From Varroa destructor (taxonomy: Eukaryota; Arthropoda; Arachnida; Mesostigmata; Varroidae): a DNA stretch of 64,000 nucleotides. Made by a program: the position numbers and the translations under genes. Shown one piece after another: positions 14,001 through 26,630 of the stretch (position 1 is the stretch's first letter; each line of letters opens with the position of its first letter). The notes beneath the pieces are model-generated. The model was given only the letters and a program-made list of their open reading frames with translations, made no database searches and had not been told where the DNA came from. The stretch lies in the NCBI RefSeq assembly GCF_002443255.2, contig NW_019211460.1:26394882-26458881 (forward strand). The letters are read 5' to 3'.

Positions 14001-17000
14001 CATGTCACACGCTGCCTTATCTATACCATATCGGTGACTAATTGACGGACGGAACTTGAGGTCCTTTTCCCGCTAACGAACTTCTTCAGCTAACTAACTC
14101 ACCTTATATACTAATCACCTTTTACGTACTCTGGCACTTCACTGTTACTTTTTGACTCACAGCTCAAGCAGCGATCATACCTAGAGTATCTGGAAACGCG
14201 CGACGACGACATCCTCCTCTACGGATGTTGTCGTATGAAGAACGATAGTCTGCTTTGACCACCTGTCAGCTCTGGATATCGCTCTTGTAAACGACTATAG
14301 AGTTCAATTTAATTTGCCGTTATAGATTGCCGTTCTCTGAAGTCAATCTACTATGAAGCTGTACCACTCATATTTAATCGCTGAACCTGCACTAATCTCA
14401 TTAGGGTCTCTTCGAGCTTTTTGATAAATGCACTTTAACGAGTAGCTCGTTGAAACTAAGCTAACTAATACCTCTATTGTAACACATTTGCTCTACATAT
14501 AGATAGTACCTTGTGCAGAGGATACTTGAGAGAACTTTTAACGAAACTTTAACTGCTCTCGAGGCACTCTTGGTTTCTTGGACTTGAAATGGCATTTCTA
14601 CCTAATGCTTCATCCTTTATGAGCAAGTTTATGTCGTATTGTTAGCTCATTTCTATCAGTTAATTTTCCCCAAAGCTCAATGATTTCCATCGCTGATAAC
14701 GTATACAAAGCACTACGATCAGTCTGCGAGGAAAGGGCATTCATATATAATATTTTTTTACATTTTTCTCCCATCCAAAATGCCTCCCTCCGCCATGAGT
14801 GACTTCAGCATTTAGGAGGAATAGCAATTCTTACGATTATGTTGCGTCTTTCATATAACAACAGCCTTTAACCAGCGCCCTCCCTCATTATATCAATCAA
14901 AAGCAAAACGAGTCGACGCTTGAAATCGGGATAATATTCTGTTGTATAATAAAGCTTTAGTATAGATAAGCTTCACAAGAATTGCTTCCTTAAACAGCAG
15001 GCCCTAATTGTATTCCTAGCAAGATAAGGCAGTTTTTCAGTGTTAACTGGCGGGATAAAGAGTAACTAAAACAGAGACAGATGGTAAAGGAGGAAATGTT
15101 GCGACTTTACCCTTGATCCGAAAGACGCTTTAGGAGAATGACTGTCTATAGGTGTGCGTAAAATGAATCTAAGGATCGCTTACGCCACTCTGCGCTTGCT
15201 ATCACACAAATCTTTCTGATGCGGTCGTCACGTAGATCGTCGCGATCTTAAGCAGTCTTTGCATTCCATGAGCATTTTTTTTTTTTCGATCAAAAGCCTC
15301 TTTGTATCGACAGCTTTGGGCTCTGGGAATCCACGTGCACGTTCCAGCCTCCCAACTATCTACCGAAGTAAATCACCGACTGACTCGCTGGCTGCTTGAT
15401 GCTATGTTTCACTCTTGCACATACACAAAAACACACACACAAATGTAAGCAGTCGCGTTTCCTCAGGCAGGAGAGGACCCTTGCTGGGTGTCGCTGGCAC
15501 TTTAGCGGATATACAGTTATGGCGGGTTCAGTCTGCTGCCAGTGTCTGGTTCCATATGGACGAATATGGGTGGAACCGTACTGCTTACTAATATAAGTGA
15601 TAGATTAGCTATTTTTTTTAAAGGAGCACGATGACGGTGGCTCTTGTCGGTGGAAACCTGGGAAGTCAACAAGGAACTTATGCTACTGATATGCATACTG
15701 CCTTATAAGTAGCAAAAAATAGTTTCTCAATGTTTACCCAACGAACTGACGTTCTCGAAGGACCTACTTAACATTAGCGAGTCCCAATGTAATTAATTGT
15801 AGAATAGGCACGTTTATTTCACGCCTGAATCCCGACCAGTTCCGAATAAGAAAAACGAAACTGATAGACCTCAACGTAATGCATATTTTTTTCATATTGG
15901 AGAAGCTACTCTTACCTGACACGATTCTGTTTGACCTACTTTGTTATGATGGTATCACATCCCTACCAAAGGTATGCTTCACTTATTAGGTGTATCTTTG
16001 CTTTCTTCTATTAATCACCACCGACTTGGACAATGGTTGCTATTATACAGGACAATTCCAGTGCTTCTGGTACTTCGGTCGAATTGAACTGAATCATTTC
16101 AGTCGCCGATTCGTCAACGTGACCGTGTTATGCCACCTGCTCATAGCGACACACGACCTATCAATGTCACGCTGTTCTGCACAAACTAATACCTTAAGAT
16201 ATTCTTCCGGACAAACGTGGAAGTAGCCATTCATAGTCTCTGGACCCGCAAGCCTATATACCTGTTGACGGAATATATTGAAATGCTAAAATTGACGTTA
16301 CTATTCAATACTTCCTAGTATCAGCTGGGATCATATTGCACAAGCCAGCTTACCCTCACAACACTTTATCATTCTAGTAACAGTACGCCCAGATGTGCTA
16401 ACTATTTTCTTCGTTGTTCTGTGTGTATCTGTTTTTTTTTTACTCTTGGTGTTCCTTCTGTTCGCATTGTTCTTTTCTATATTCTGTGTTAATGTGCTTA
16501 ATTTGTCACTGGTACCTTTTTCCCTCTAATTCATGTCTTCGTCGGCGCGGGCTCTTTCTCTCTTCAATCGCTCCTTTCTATACGTCATGCTCATATCGAA
16601 TATAGGTGGTGGTTGAGGGACAGAGTGAAGCATCTACACTGGCCAACGAGCTGATGCCGATGTCCGAGTACATCACCGCGTCGAACGGTGACCTCAGCAC
16701 ATTGTCCAATATTTCACACCCACTTCAGACGCTTCCTCACGATGACGAGGATGACTGCAATGGCAACAGTCTGGGTCGTCACGCGCGCAGCGTCAACAAC
16801 ACCGCCACTGGTGGCGCTGGTTGTCATGACGACATGAACGAGAACGGAAGCCACTGTGGCGGTCTTGAATCGGACACGCTTGACATGTTTAGCGAGCCAA
16901 CCTCACTCGTCAATGAACTTGACAATATTCTCGACGCACGTTCGGATGGTACTATCACACCACAGGCTGAACCAGACGCCCAAGGCTATGCTGATGACGA

Positions 17001-17273
17001 TTATCATGACCAGATGGAACTCGAGCTACCGCAACACAAACACACGCCGCAACGGAACGCCAGCAAGTTTCTCTCTGGTACGTCGTATATTATTTTGTTC
17101 TGATTTAGGTTAGCTCATTCTTCTTCGCACAAGTCTAAAGCTAAAAGAAACTGAAGCACTATTAGAGTGCAGTTACGTTTTATCTTCAAAGGAAAAGCTG
17201 CAGTACCATTTCGAAGGCGAGTCCAGTATCTGTAAATCTGACAAACACGGCAAGTCATTTCGTAGAAATTTTG

Positions 17274-17312
<39 letters not shown>

Positions 17313-20300
17313 CTGTAATTATATCCGACAGCTCTAGCAAGTTCAAATGACTTCAAAACTCAAGAACCTTAAAGGATTTTTTTAATTTAATAGTGTAGTG
17401 CTTAGTAAAAGCAAGGCCTACTATGATAGAAACTTCTGAGTAGAAGTAATAATAACAGCAACAATCAAAACAAGAGAAACGACGACTGCAGTAATTTCCT
17501 TCGTCCGTTACAAATTTTATTAGAGTATTTCAACGTTGCCCAAAGGTGCTTACAACTATGCCATGAAATTGTTCCACAATTTCCACTCACCTCCGGAGTT
17601 GATACCACTCACCTCCCGTTCGACTTACGTAAGTTGATCGAAGTTGCCGATGAGCCCTTCACAGCGTCCTGGCTATATTAACACGCTTTAGTTCTTTCAT
17701 TTCTACACGCTTGGATAGCAGCTTGATTCCGAGAATAAGTCGAATGCGGGTGCAAGTGCAACAACAAGAACGTTAACGAAGCGGTTGAGAAGCGTGACAG
17801 AAATCTATACTCTAACAATCTCATCTACCAAATCGAATAATCTTTGACGATGGATTTGGGACTAGATGCAGCCACTGCCATTCTCGTCAAACCCAGACGG
17901 CTGTTCTTTGTTATCGCCGTTGCTGTTGTGCTCCGGCTGTAGTTGAAAAATGGATATTGGGGCAAGGGCGATATATGCGATTGTCCGTGTCCACCATGGA
18001 CACTAAAAGCCGCAGCAGAAGGTGGAGGGAAAAGCCGTAGATTTCAGGTCCCCATTTTTTATGTCTACGGTTTAAATATTGTACACAGTTGCGTGCGTAT
18101 AGCTAGAACAGCTAGCCAGCTTGCGTGAATGGCTGACTCCTTGAGTGACGGCGGGGGGCTCGAATCAGGGTAGGGGGCACAGGCAAGAATAACTTTGGCT
18201 GAAACGCTTCTGGTTAGTCGTTGTTGTCTTTGTTCTCGGTTTTCTTCTTGTGCACCCGCCTTTTTGTACGGACAAACTGACTATAGTTCGTACTCGTCAG
18301 GAGACCGAAAGATGGCTGCATCTTGGCAATAATATACAACATCTCTGACGAGCTCGCAGATTCGGGCTCAACTGAATGGAAAGTATTCGCCTTTGCTTTT
18401 CCGGTTCTGTAGTGGGCCCGATTTTAGTAAATGGCGGAAGAAAGGTCTATAGAAAGCTGTCGCAACGGGCAAGCATGAACGCTATAGGCAAGTTAAAAAT
18501 CGAGTTAAAACTCACGGCGCAGGCAGATAGCATTTTTTGCGACAATAAATGGTTATTTTTTCACAGTTTTTCTAATAAAAAGTCATGGAATCGATAGTAC
18601 TGCATGCACCAAAAGAGTATTAAATGCGTAACGTACATTTGGAGAATCCGAAACTGGAACAGCAACGTGTAAGACCTTTGCAGCAAAGTTCCTGTTCATG
18701 TAGATACATAATTATTGAGGATGATACCCTTTTGAGGTCCACTCAAGGTTGCAGAATGACTCTTCTAAGCAATTCGCCTATTGTTCCCTCGATAAACGGT
18801 AAGGCTAGATCTCGCAGGAAACGGCTTGCTTCAATGGATGATTTCAGTACATCTTCTCTCCTTTGACGTATATTGTATCATTGTACATTAAACTGATTAG
18901 ATTAGAATACTTTGTCTGCTGCTCGAATCTACGGTTATAATGGTTCTTCTGGGGCGTCCGCTTTTGTTTATATGCCTTTTCCTTAAAATTAAACAAAAGG
19001 TGCGTATCTTTCTTCATATGATAGCAGTAGCGGCTTTTCTTTCGCTAAATAAGTTAATAGGCAACTACATAAACAGAAAAGGCTAAAGTGAGCTGTTCAA
19101 ACTGGCAAACACCTCTCAGTGCTATCCAGTATCACCATGGTAATTAATGTAACTTGCCATATCAGCCTCATAGTCATAACATCGTAACAGCAGTAGTAGA
19201 AACATATAACTAGTTACCTCTCCCTACTTTGGGCGCCTTTACTTTACCCTTCTAGTTAAAATTTTACTAAAATAGAATAAATTGAACGTGGCTTCTGAGA
19301 CGATAGTCACTGAACTAATCCGAAGTTGCCGCAACTATTTATACATGTTTGCATTGGACTTGATGCGAAATGATGGACAAAAAAAAATCACGGGAGCAAC
19401 AAACAAAACAGAGCTCCATCCAATGTCTATTATTTGGCTAAAAAAATAAATGCTTTACTTTACCTCGTATATCTCATATAAACTTTATGGTGCTCCTGAA
19501 GAACTATGACCATAGCTAAGCGTTCAGCGTTAAACTCAAGTTAGCCTAATGCGTTTATATAGAGAACAACTGGTTTTAATAACGAACCGAAATTGAACTT
19601 CCGACGCTTTAATAAATAAATTCTTCTACTTTAAATACGAACGTTACGCAAGCATTAAGATTGCATACAGATAATTATATTTTCTGCCATATGGCGCCGT
19701 CTTTTATTAAAATCGATTTGACAAATTAACATAAACAGAGCATTACCGTACCGGTAGTACACACCAAGGTACAGATACATCTAAAACTGACGCCATCCCT
19801 TTAGTTACTGAATTGAAATTCTCGTATATTCGTATCTTTATAGCTGACCTTTCCTTTATTGTTGCGTTTCGAAGTACAAAATCAACCTGACGACTACGCT
19901 TAGACATCGACAAATACACTATGGCATTGGACATTTTACAACAATAACCTATTACTTTCAATAGGTACATTCTTTCGCTCCTAGCAGAAATAACAACAGC
20001 TATAAAGGCAAAACCACAATGAAGTTCTACATGCATCTTGTCTTCAAGAACATCCTCAGTTTGGATGTACGTTCTCGAGAACAGGGCGGTGGCAAGACAT
20101 AACTGTGTGACGACATTTGACCCCCTGTTCGAATTTGGATTACGTGAAACGGTACAGCCCTGACCTGTATGAGCATCCTATCTAAATTCATGACTATGCG
20201 CCTACGTTGAGCGAAAAGCGAAAATAGCCCGTGGTGGCTGGCCTTAATCGATGCAGCTATCATGACTCAAACCTAAACAAAAATTAGACCCGTGAGCAGT

Positions 20301-21686
20301 AACACACGGTCGAGAAGGGCCAGAACAAGCCGAGAATAGAGAACAGCGGATTTAGAGCTGATCTGGGTCGATATGAGCTGGAATGGGGTGCGCTTGCCTA
20401 ACAGCTTCCGGTACGCTTTCTACTCCAAGGACTCAATTACTAATGGCCCCCAAAACGTAGCAAAAAGGTTACGCCACAGTTTAGCAGGAAGAAACAAGAA
20501 TGAGGAGCAATAGTCTGATCGATTGAGACGAAAATAGGGGTATTTCCGTGACTACCAAACAGTGATTTATATAGTTCTGTGCACCCTTCCGATATGTTTA
20601 ATAGCATAGCGGCATAGTTCACCGCAACAGTGAATACGAATGAAAAAGCCAGTATATATTGGATTGGTTCAAGCGTTAGGGTGATTGACGCATTGACGTT
20701 ACGCATTTTAAACGTAACGTACGTATACCGTTATTTGCAAGGCATTATTCATGTTAGTTTACGACTAAATGAGCGCGTACTAAAAATTGACACTACCTAG
20801 TCTTTTCTTAAGAAGAATCAGTAGTAAAAAATATTAAATAGGGTCTAGTGCGTACTCTTGGCTAAAAAACGAGTTCCTTTGCCTTTCGTGGTAGGGCCTG
20901 GACTGTTTCATTGTTGAAGAAAGTAGTTACAATGACAATGAGAAAACAGCAATTTGTCTTCGATGACACGCTGCATGGGCATCTAGGCGATGTTAGGCAA
21001 TATAAAAGCACAGAATTTACTGCTCAGTTGAGACGTCTGTCTTTAGAACGTACTGACGTCCTTTTGATTCGAACAATTGCTCTGGAGGATATACATAAAA
21101 ACCTGCAGTAGGGTTTAATTAAGAGGCTAGACTTGCGGGATAAGGGCGAAATTTTGGTCGCTTGAGTAAATGACATCACAACTGCAGTTAACCAATTAAC
21201 AATTGCGACCCTAAAAGAGTTTGTCAATTTATCCTCTTTCTATTCTCAGTTCCTTTTCTAATAGAAGCTTTAGCCGGCTATCGGTCGAGGGTAGCCTCAT
21301 ATGGAACACCGCATCCCCAATTGCGTTAAATATCAGTTACTAGTATATCATATGGCAAGTCTGCCTGAAAAATTACTCAGCTGATATATACATAATTATA
21401 TTACTAATATATCTTATAAAGAATCTCTTTTTGGCACATCGTTGCAGGCCGGCCAACATTCCAGCTAAATATTAACGTAGGTTCGACAGGGCTTCCCGAT
21501 GTTATACCGCCATCTAATGGTGAACCTGAAACGCCGATGACGGCTACATCGGCCACAACGGCGACGACAATATCAACTACATTAGCGACAAACGCAGCAA
21601 CATCTACGGCACTTGGCGATAATCCACTCCATCTATCGAACGACGTGCTCATGAAGTTCCAACGAATTTCCTCGGACACCTCATAG
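1890..21686 (+). CDS. Lemur-tail kinase (LMTK/AATYK)-like tyrosine-kinase-family protein, 3' part of gene
   Basis: Exons seen: 1890-2071, 5607-5795, 7347-7586, 12782-13054, a doubtful 14163-14258, 16606-17077 and 21448-21686 (TAG stop). The first three join in phase 0 and encode the kinase C-lobe: catalytic loop VTDLAARNCL, GDYGLS in place of DFG, then DYYAVGD...PLRWWSAPE, SANVWSFGVLLWEL and a final ARRPT. The DYG variant, the PLRW segment and the long insert between APE and the NVWS motif match the LMTK family (known membrane-associated kinases with a long C-terminal tail). The remaining exons encode a tail rich in Asp, Glu, Ser, Thr and Asn. Exons 16606-17077 and 21448-21686 join through a split Gly codon. 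The HRD histidine is replaced by valine, so activity is uncertain. Membrane segments and the ATP-binding N-lobe are not in view. LMTK identity is inferred from motifs; a divergent receptor kinase is the alternative. Confidence 0.72.
2072..5606. other. LMTK-like gene intron, about 3.5 kb
   Basis: No supported gene. At 2690-3290 a GC-richer block has overlapping open frames on both strands, without recognisable protein sequence. The rest is unremarkable. Confidence 0.5.
5607..5795 (+). CDS. LMTK-like kinase exon: activation segment, APE and subdomain IX
   Basis: The acceptor gcatag precedes 5607 and the donor is CAG|gttata, giving 63 codons in phase 0. It starts DYYAVGDTAIPLRWWSAPE and continues to SANVWSFGVLLWELAKG, ending YLTDEQ. 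The start continues the previous exon's FPQ exactly as the EDY segment does in LMTKs. The activation-segment Tyr pair (DYY) is kept. Confidence 0.82.
5796..7346. other. LMTK-like gene intron, about 1.55 kb
   Basis: A 93-codon open frame at 6609-6890 was examined; it matches no family and does not continue the kinase. Otherwise I see nothing. Confidence 0.5.
7347..7586 (+). CDS. LMTK-like kinase exon: end of kinase domain
   Basis: The acceptor tttgcag precedes 7347 and the donor is AAG|gtaggt, giving 80 codons in phase 0. It starts FLQQIVVEQKWD, which aligns with the helix after subdomain IX in LMTKs. CCSLDEARRPTTTEL is subdomain XI with its conserved Arg. From about codon 55 onward (FHEPEEC) the sequence leaves the kinase fold. 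Confidence 0.78.
7587..12781. other. LMTK-like gene intron, about 5.2 kb
   Basis: It holds a near-perfect hairpin at 8270-8295 and a pyrimidine-rich segment at about 10120-10750. Open frames of 112-119 codons at 10130-10489 and 12020-12358 resemble no family. An additional unrecognised tail exon remains possible. Confidence 0.45.
8270..8295. repeat. Perfect 12-bp inverted repeat with 2-bp spacer
   Basis: The left arm TTAAAGGCTTTT and right arm AAAAGCCTTTAA are exact reverse complements around TT. The element lies inside an intron of the LMTK-like gene. Confidence 0.85.
12782..13054 (+). CDS. LMTK-like gene, C-terminal tail exon (Gly/Ser/Thr-rich)
   Basis: The acceptor accatttag precedes 12782 and the strong donor is AAG|gtgagt, giving exactly 91 codons in phase 0. 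It starts VAEMFKITVIDDEL and ends DELNANK. Codon use is G/C-ending and contrasts with the AT-rich flanks. Assignment to this gene rests on strand, phase and position; the sequence itself has no recognised domain. Confidence 0.65.
13055..16605. other. LMTK-like gene introns around the doubtful exon
   Basis: Apart from the candidate exon at 14163 nothing is supported. The stretch includes a poly-T run near 15275 and, towards the end, the long pyrimidine tract before the 16606 acceptor. Confidence 0.45.
14163..14258 (+). CDS. Possible LMTK-like exon with in-frame stop
   Basis: A very good acceptor (tttttgactcacag) is followed in phase 0 by 31 codons, LKQRSYLEYLETRDDD through KNDSLL, then TGA. 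It follows the previous phase-0 exon without a break and looks like coding sequence. No GT donor in phase 0 exists to join it to 16606. It could be an alternative last exon, or use the gtatga site at 14232 (phase 1) with an unseen small exon after it. Its place in the gene is uncertain. Confidence 0.42.
   Translation, partial: LKQRSYLEYLETRDDDILLYGCCRMKNDSLL
16606..17077 (+). CDS. LMTK-like gene, acidic low-complexity tail exon
   Basis: The acceptor is atatag, preceded by a long pyrimidine-rich stretch (about 16400-16590), and the donor is CTG|gtacgt. There are 157 codons plus one base, starting VVVEGQSEASTLANEL. It is rich in Asp, Glu, Asn and Ser with repeated DD pairs and no known fold. 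The leftover G joins the next exon to give Gly. Confidence 0.68.
17078..21447. other. LMTK-like gene intron, about 4.4 kb
   Basis: It contains the (AT)15 microsatellite and short CAA/GCA-biased segments near 17720-17940 that are briefly open on both strands but do not fit the gene's splice phase. No gene is supported. Confidence 0.45.
17281..17310. repeat. (AT)n microsatellite
   Basis: Fifteen uninterrupted AT units, just after the donor of the 16606-17077 exon. Confidence 0.95.
21448..21686 (+). CDS. LMTK-like gene, last coding exon
   Basis: The acceptor is cgttgcag. Two bases complete the Gly codon left by 17077, then GRPTFQLNINVG, an Ala/Thr-rich run and NPLHLSNDVLMKFQRISS lead to TAG at 21684-21686. 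The matching phase and open frame support the join across a 4.4 kb intron. No clear AATAAA signal lies close downstream. Confidence 0.62.
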
Positions 21687-21878
21687 AGCAGCAACAGAAT
21701 TTGACGAAGTACTTGCCAACACATGAGGGATAGAATGTGCAACGTATTTTCTATCCATAGGAGTTGCTACAATGAGACAACTATCCACATGCATGGCAAC
21801 GGCATAGCACTCGAAAAAGTCAACCAACCCACGTGTTCCAATTATAACAAACAGGAGGTATCACATATATACACAGAC

Positions 21879-21880
<2 letters not shown>

Positions 21881-21925
<45 letters not shown>
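21881..21925. repeat. (AT)n microsatellite
   Basis: About 22 uninterrupted AT units, roughly 200 bp after the stop codon of the LMTK-like gene, probably in its 3' flank. Confidence 0.95.
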
Positions 21926-21929
<4 letters not shown>

Positions 21930-23827
21930 CGCTTTATCGTGACAGAATTTAATCCTCAGAGGGATTTGCTTCCTTTTAAGCAGATGATGGCAGCCAACAA
22001 AAGCTATCGGGAGTCCCGTGAATTCTAACCTTCGCCCCCGACATCACGGGCACAAATTAATGTCTTTGCCTGTAAGCAATTAACTTCTGCCGTAACCATC
22101 TTTTCGCAAACTTTACGAACCCCATCATGAACCGATTCCCGTCAACGCAAGTTGATTTATTCATCAATTGATGCAAATTACCTCCGATAGGTGCAAATCA
22201 ACGTCGATGACTCGACGGAAAAAGCTCGGCTAAAAAATACGCATCCATATACAAACCAAGTTCACATTGAGCACCCGCCACTCAAGAAATCAACTGCATA
22301 GAACTTTATAGACAATTTATAGATCTCAGTGAGCATTGACGTGACACACGCTGACATAAAAAGGAAGAGATGACGCTCGAAGGGCAAGCAGGAGCCCAGA
22401 GCTTGTAGCAACTGTCCCTAACCAATTCTATTATGCATTAATACATGCAAACTGATTTGCCTTCATTTCTCAATGATCGCTAATTAACGCATCGAACCTA
22501 AGACATATTATTCCAGATACCTAACCCGGATTCTTTTAACTTCGAAGCCCAAGTTGCATCTTCGATTCTGCATTTAGTGATAATATTACGTACGTATATA
22601 ATACAAACAATGTAATATAGGTGGGCGCGGATTATTCGATATAAAATAGGACAAGGTACTAGAGTCTCTATCAGTATATACACATAATAATAACTTTACC
22701 GCGAGCAGCTCATGTTTGCGAGGCATAGAACATTTTCAACCGTTCGATCACCTACTAATGAATCATTGAACGATACCGATCTTACGAATACTAATAATAC
22801 CATGTCTATACATACGACTGTACTTTTTTGTCGACCAGTACGTACGGTCTATGGCAACTCTAATGTCCCTAGCGCCGATCGTGCCGCGATATATATGGCA
22901 ATCCTTCTACAACGCACCCCAGCAGGATCACGAGCCTGGAGCACGTACCGCCTCCGTGCAAAAAAAGAAAGCGTGCCCTACAAGAGGCTGGTTTCGTACG
23001 GTTGCGATTCGAGTAAATAAGCACTCGCCAGCTAACCGGATAATTAGGTTATGCCTTTGTAGCCAAGAGCTGACGACATCAGCAATTCGTCCACTTTTCC
23101 TGAAGGCAAGTCGTAGTAGTAATGAATGCCGCTTGTATTGTTACTTACTACCCGTCCGGGACCGCTGATCTTCCTTACACTGCGTCCATATTACGACTGC
23201 TTCGGAAGATAGGAATAGTAATCGTAGAGCTACGTATTTGGATGAACTTATTGGATATTCACAACTAGTAAAGTAGTAGCGAACGGCCAGTAACGTTGGG
23301 TCGCCGGCCTACGAAAGAGAAGGGCCCTTACAGCGAGTTAAACTTGAACTGAATCCTCACGACTGAGCCAGAGCCACTAGGCAAAAAAAGTACCAGTTAC
23401 AGTCATTTACAACGTTATAGCATTATTTGTAATATCATCGAAAAACACATTATTAATGCTATTATTATACCGAGAAAAGGCATACCTAGCTACGCACTAT
23501 TGTATAACAATATAGGACACTTTACGGAAGCCTTAGTTTTTTCTATGTAGAACTTCAACGAATGGCCAAATTAGATGAATCCAGTCCACTATCTAAAAGC
23601 ACTCAATACTGACAATGGCCATGACGATAGTAGGACACCGCGTAACGTTATTGTGAAGCATGGCTGGCGACCATATTGCTGGTACGATTCGATCGGTACT
23701 TCAAACAAAACTATACTTGTAAATGATCACAGACGATAGCACGTACAGAACTACCGTTGAGTAAAATAGGATTACGGGTTATTATTTGAGTATATCCATT
23801 AAGCATATATAGCAAAAATACGTAGAC

Positions 23828-23844
23828 TATATATATATATATAT
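23828..23844. repeat. Short (AT)n microsatellite
   Basis: About eight AT units in the intergenic region. Confidence 0.9.
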
Positions 23845-26545
23845 GGGTGACAATATAATTATTATACGAATATTGTGCAGCTTGCCCACGCGGTCTGTGC
23901 TCGCCGTCCAGAGCTATGAGACGAATCTCAGCGTATATAATATATCTGGGACAGGAAAACAACTAGAGAACGCATGAAAATAATCAAAAACTAAGCCAGC
24001 TTCTGTCTCCAGCTCCAGAGAGAAGTGTACAGGCCCGCTAAACGCCGCAGTCCACGTCCATTTTGTCCATAATGTCTCTGCGCCTACAAAGAGAGTCTCT
24101 CTTAACGTGTTGTGTTATTAACTAACTAAATCCGCCCGCCGCAATTTCTCATACATACAATAATATATAACATAGATAGATATAATTGATCATGTCTACT
24201 GCCACTGTCTCCATCACTTGACAAGGACCTTTGAGCTGGAACCAATGCAGTGTCCTGGAATTGCACTAAAACATGACACACCGCCGTACACTATCGTTAT
24301 AAGAGGCCTCGGTTCTTGCGCTGGAGCGCAGTGCGACATTATTCTAATGTGCAATATCTTTATCCATTTTGGGCAAGGACGACCCCTTGCGGACGCCGCA
24401 TCAAGTACAACTCGTCAGGTCGTGCGAGTCAGATACTTTCGCCAGATCAAGTAAAAAAAACTCAAAGCAAATCATAACGAGAACGAAGAGTATACATGAA
24501 AAAAGACCTGAAAAGGAAACGATAAGACTAATGAAGCTACAGTTGCCAAATACGTTGTATGAGCCTGTAAACGGAAAAAATGAACACAGGTAGATCGACA
24601 AGACGGTCAAATACTATTCAAATTCGCTGATCGCCGCCGTAATCATCGTAGAGTTAGTCGCCCAAGTATATTTTTCTCGTACTATGTAATTTCCCGAATA
24701 ATGTTGTTGCTTAAATATGTTCCGACAGGCACCGCGAAGAAGAAATATTTGGCAATCTATGCGTACGCGACAGTATCTATCAAACTGTGGTCAAGCATCG
24801 CCACAGATTGCATCGACATTGTCATCTGATAGAGGTTGTCGTTTGGTTATCGACTCATCAATAACGGAGCGAGAATTTTTGGCAGCGTCCGTTCCTTTTT
24901 ATAATAAATACCCATTGTTCTTTTTCCGTATTTTTGTAAAAGATGTAATTGATTTGACCTATACGCTTTTCTCGACGCTGTAAATCTACCTATTCACTAT
25001 GCTATGGAATCTGCTGCCCGGTCGCACTGTTTATAGGTGGCTTAATGCAGGTAAGTCGCATGCGATAGGTCACATGGAAGGACGTCACAAACCTGTACAA
25101 ATAGTACTTACTTAGACTCCTGGATCTTAACCTAAAAGTCTTGCACTTGTTTTGCGCTGGCTGCTGGCAAGACGACGCAAGGAGAGCGCCTACCCGCAAG
25201 CTATGGCTGAAGCTGGCGGAGACCGCCCAATCTCAATATGGTGATGACGGCAAAGCGACATTAGGACAAACAGCTGCTACACGTACTAGGCATAAACGCT
25301 ACGCGACAAGGGGTTGAGTGAAGCACCCAGCAGCGAATCATGATTACGACAGCACGAATCCTCCAACCTTTATTTAGTTGAATGACTAATGTCAGAGTAC
25401 GACGCTAATAATGAAATGAAAGGATAACCTTTACGCCAACAAAATAACAATTCTCAGTAAAATGAAAGTAAGAATAAAAAAAATAACAATAATTGATACT
25501 GCATTTCAAATCAAACGTGCGAGGCCGAATATTATGACGAATGAGCTGCGTATGGGGGGTGAGAAGGCTTAACAAGGCCGTAAATAGTGTACGTGATGAG
25601 GGGATCAATCGGTGGAGTCTCTTGCGTCAACCGGGTCCGGCCATTTCGCCGTTATTTTTTTCCTGTAAAAAGAAAGCGCTAATAAGTAGCGAATAGCAAA
25701 CATTGATACGATACACACACTTGAACAGACAAACACGTAACTAATCAATTCGAAGTATAATATATATGCAATTGCCCAATGGTAGAAAGATGCCATATAA
25801 AGATCTAGAGAAATAGAAAAATAGTAACAGCAAGAGCAGCATCAACAACAACAGCAACAGTTCAATGAGAAACACGCAAGTGAAACCAAACGGTGACGAT
25901 GGCGATGATCATGATGACAGAAATGAAGAGACGAGAACGGAGACAATAGAACCCGTAAGAAGAATAGATGTTTCAACAGATCATAATCAACACTGAATGA
26001 TAAGCATAAGAAGCTAACGATTATAATACCGCTTTTTAAAAATGCATATTCAAGAAAAAGAGAGAGCGCGAGGAAAAGGGTGGGGGACAAAATTGGTCTA
26101 AAAAACCGACAAGGGTGAGCAACGACATCGGCAGGGGATCGCTATGCGGCTGAATACACCGGATAGAGTGGAGATAATCGACCTTTCAAATATTCATGTT
26201 TGCTTGTGCTAAACGGGCTGAGTATGCATTGCGGTGCAGCTTGAGTGACACTTGAGTGACGACTCGATGAAAAAACAAATAAAAAATGTTTCATTATTTA
26301 AATCGAATCCGACGTTGTCCCTTTAGCTAGATAGCGGAAGATATCATCAAGAAATACATGAAAAATTTTCTATTTTGAAAATATGTCCTTTTTTTACTCC
26401 CGTTTAAGACATGTAGTTGGCAAAGCAACTCAGCTTATAACTAAAATTGCCTTATGATTATAAACAAATATTTGCTGCACCAATTGACAGCTAATTTTCT
26501 TTGCTGTGTTCTACATCCTACATCCAAACCATTAGACATTACTTA

Positions 26546-26618
26546 AGATGACTGGTTCCGACCAGGAAACGAAGTGCGTCTACGTCCGGACTCGAACCGA
26601 AAATAGCACGTGTTTTTG
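26546..26618 (-). repeat. tRNA-like (SINE-like) repeat, left inverted copy
   Basis: Read on the - strand this has AAACACGT, then a perfect Pol III B-box (GGTTCGAGTCC) whose flanks form a 5-bp T-arm stem, then ACTTCGTTTC, CCAG and CATCT. The same ordered blocks occur on the + strand at 26678-26752 at roughly 70% identity by eye. The A-box part is missing on this side. A decayed tRNA-derived SINE is the best explanation; an intact tRNA cannot be folded. Confidence 0.5.
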
Positions 26619-26630
26619 CGGTCAACAGTG

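Noticed and set aside
17720..17945. CAA/GCA-biased segments that read as short polar peptides on both strands, with good acceptors
   Set aside because: On the + strand they introduce a stop when joined to the phase-1 exon ending at 17077, which already joins correctly to 21448; the - strand piece is isolated.
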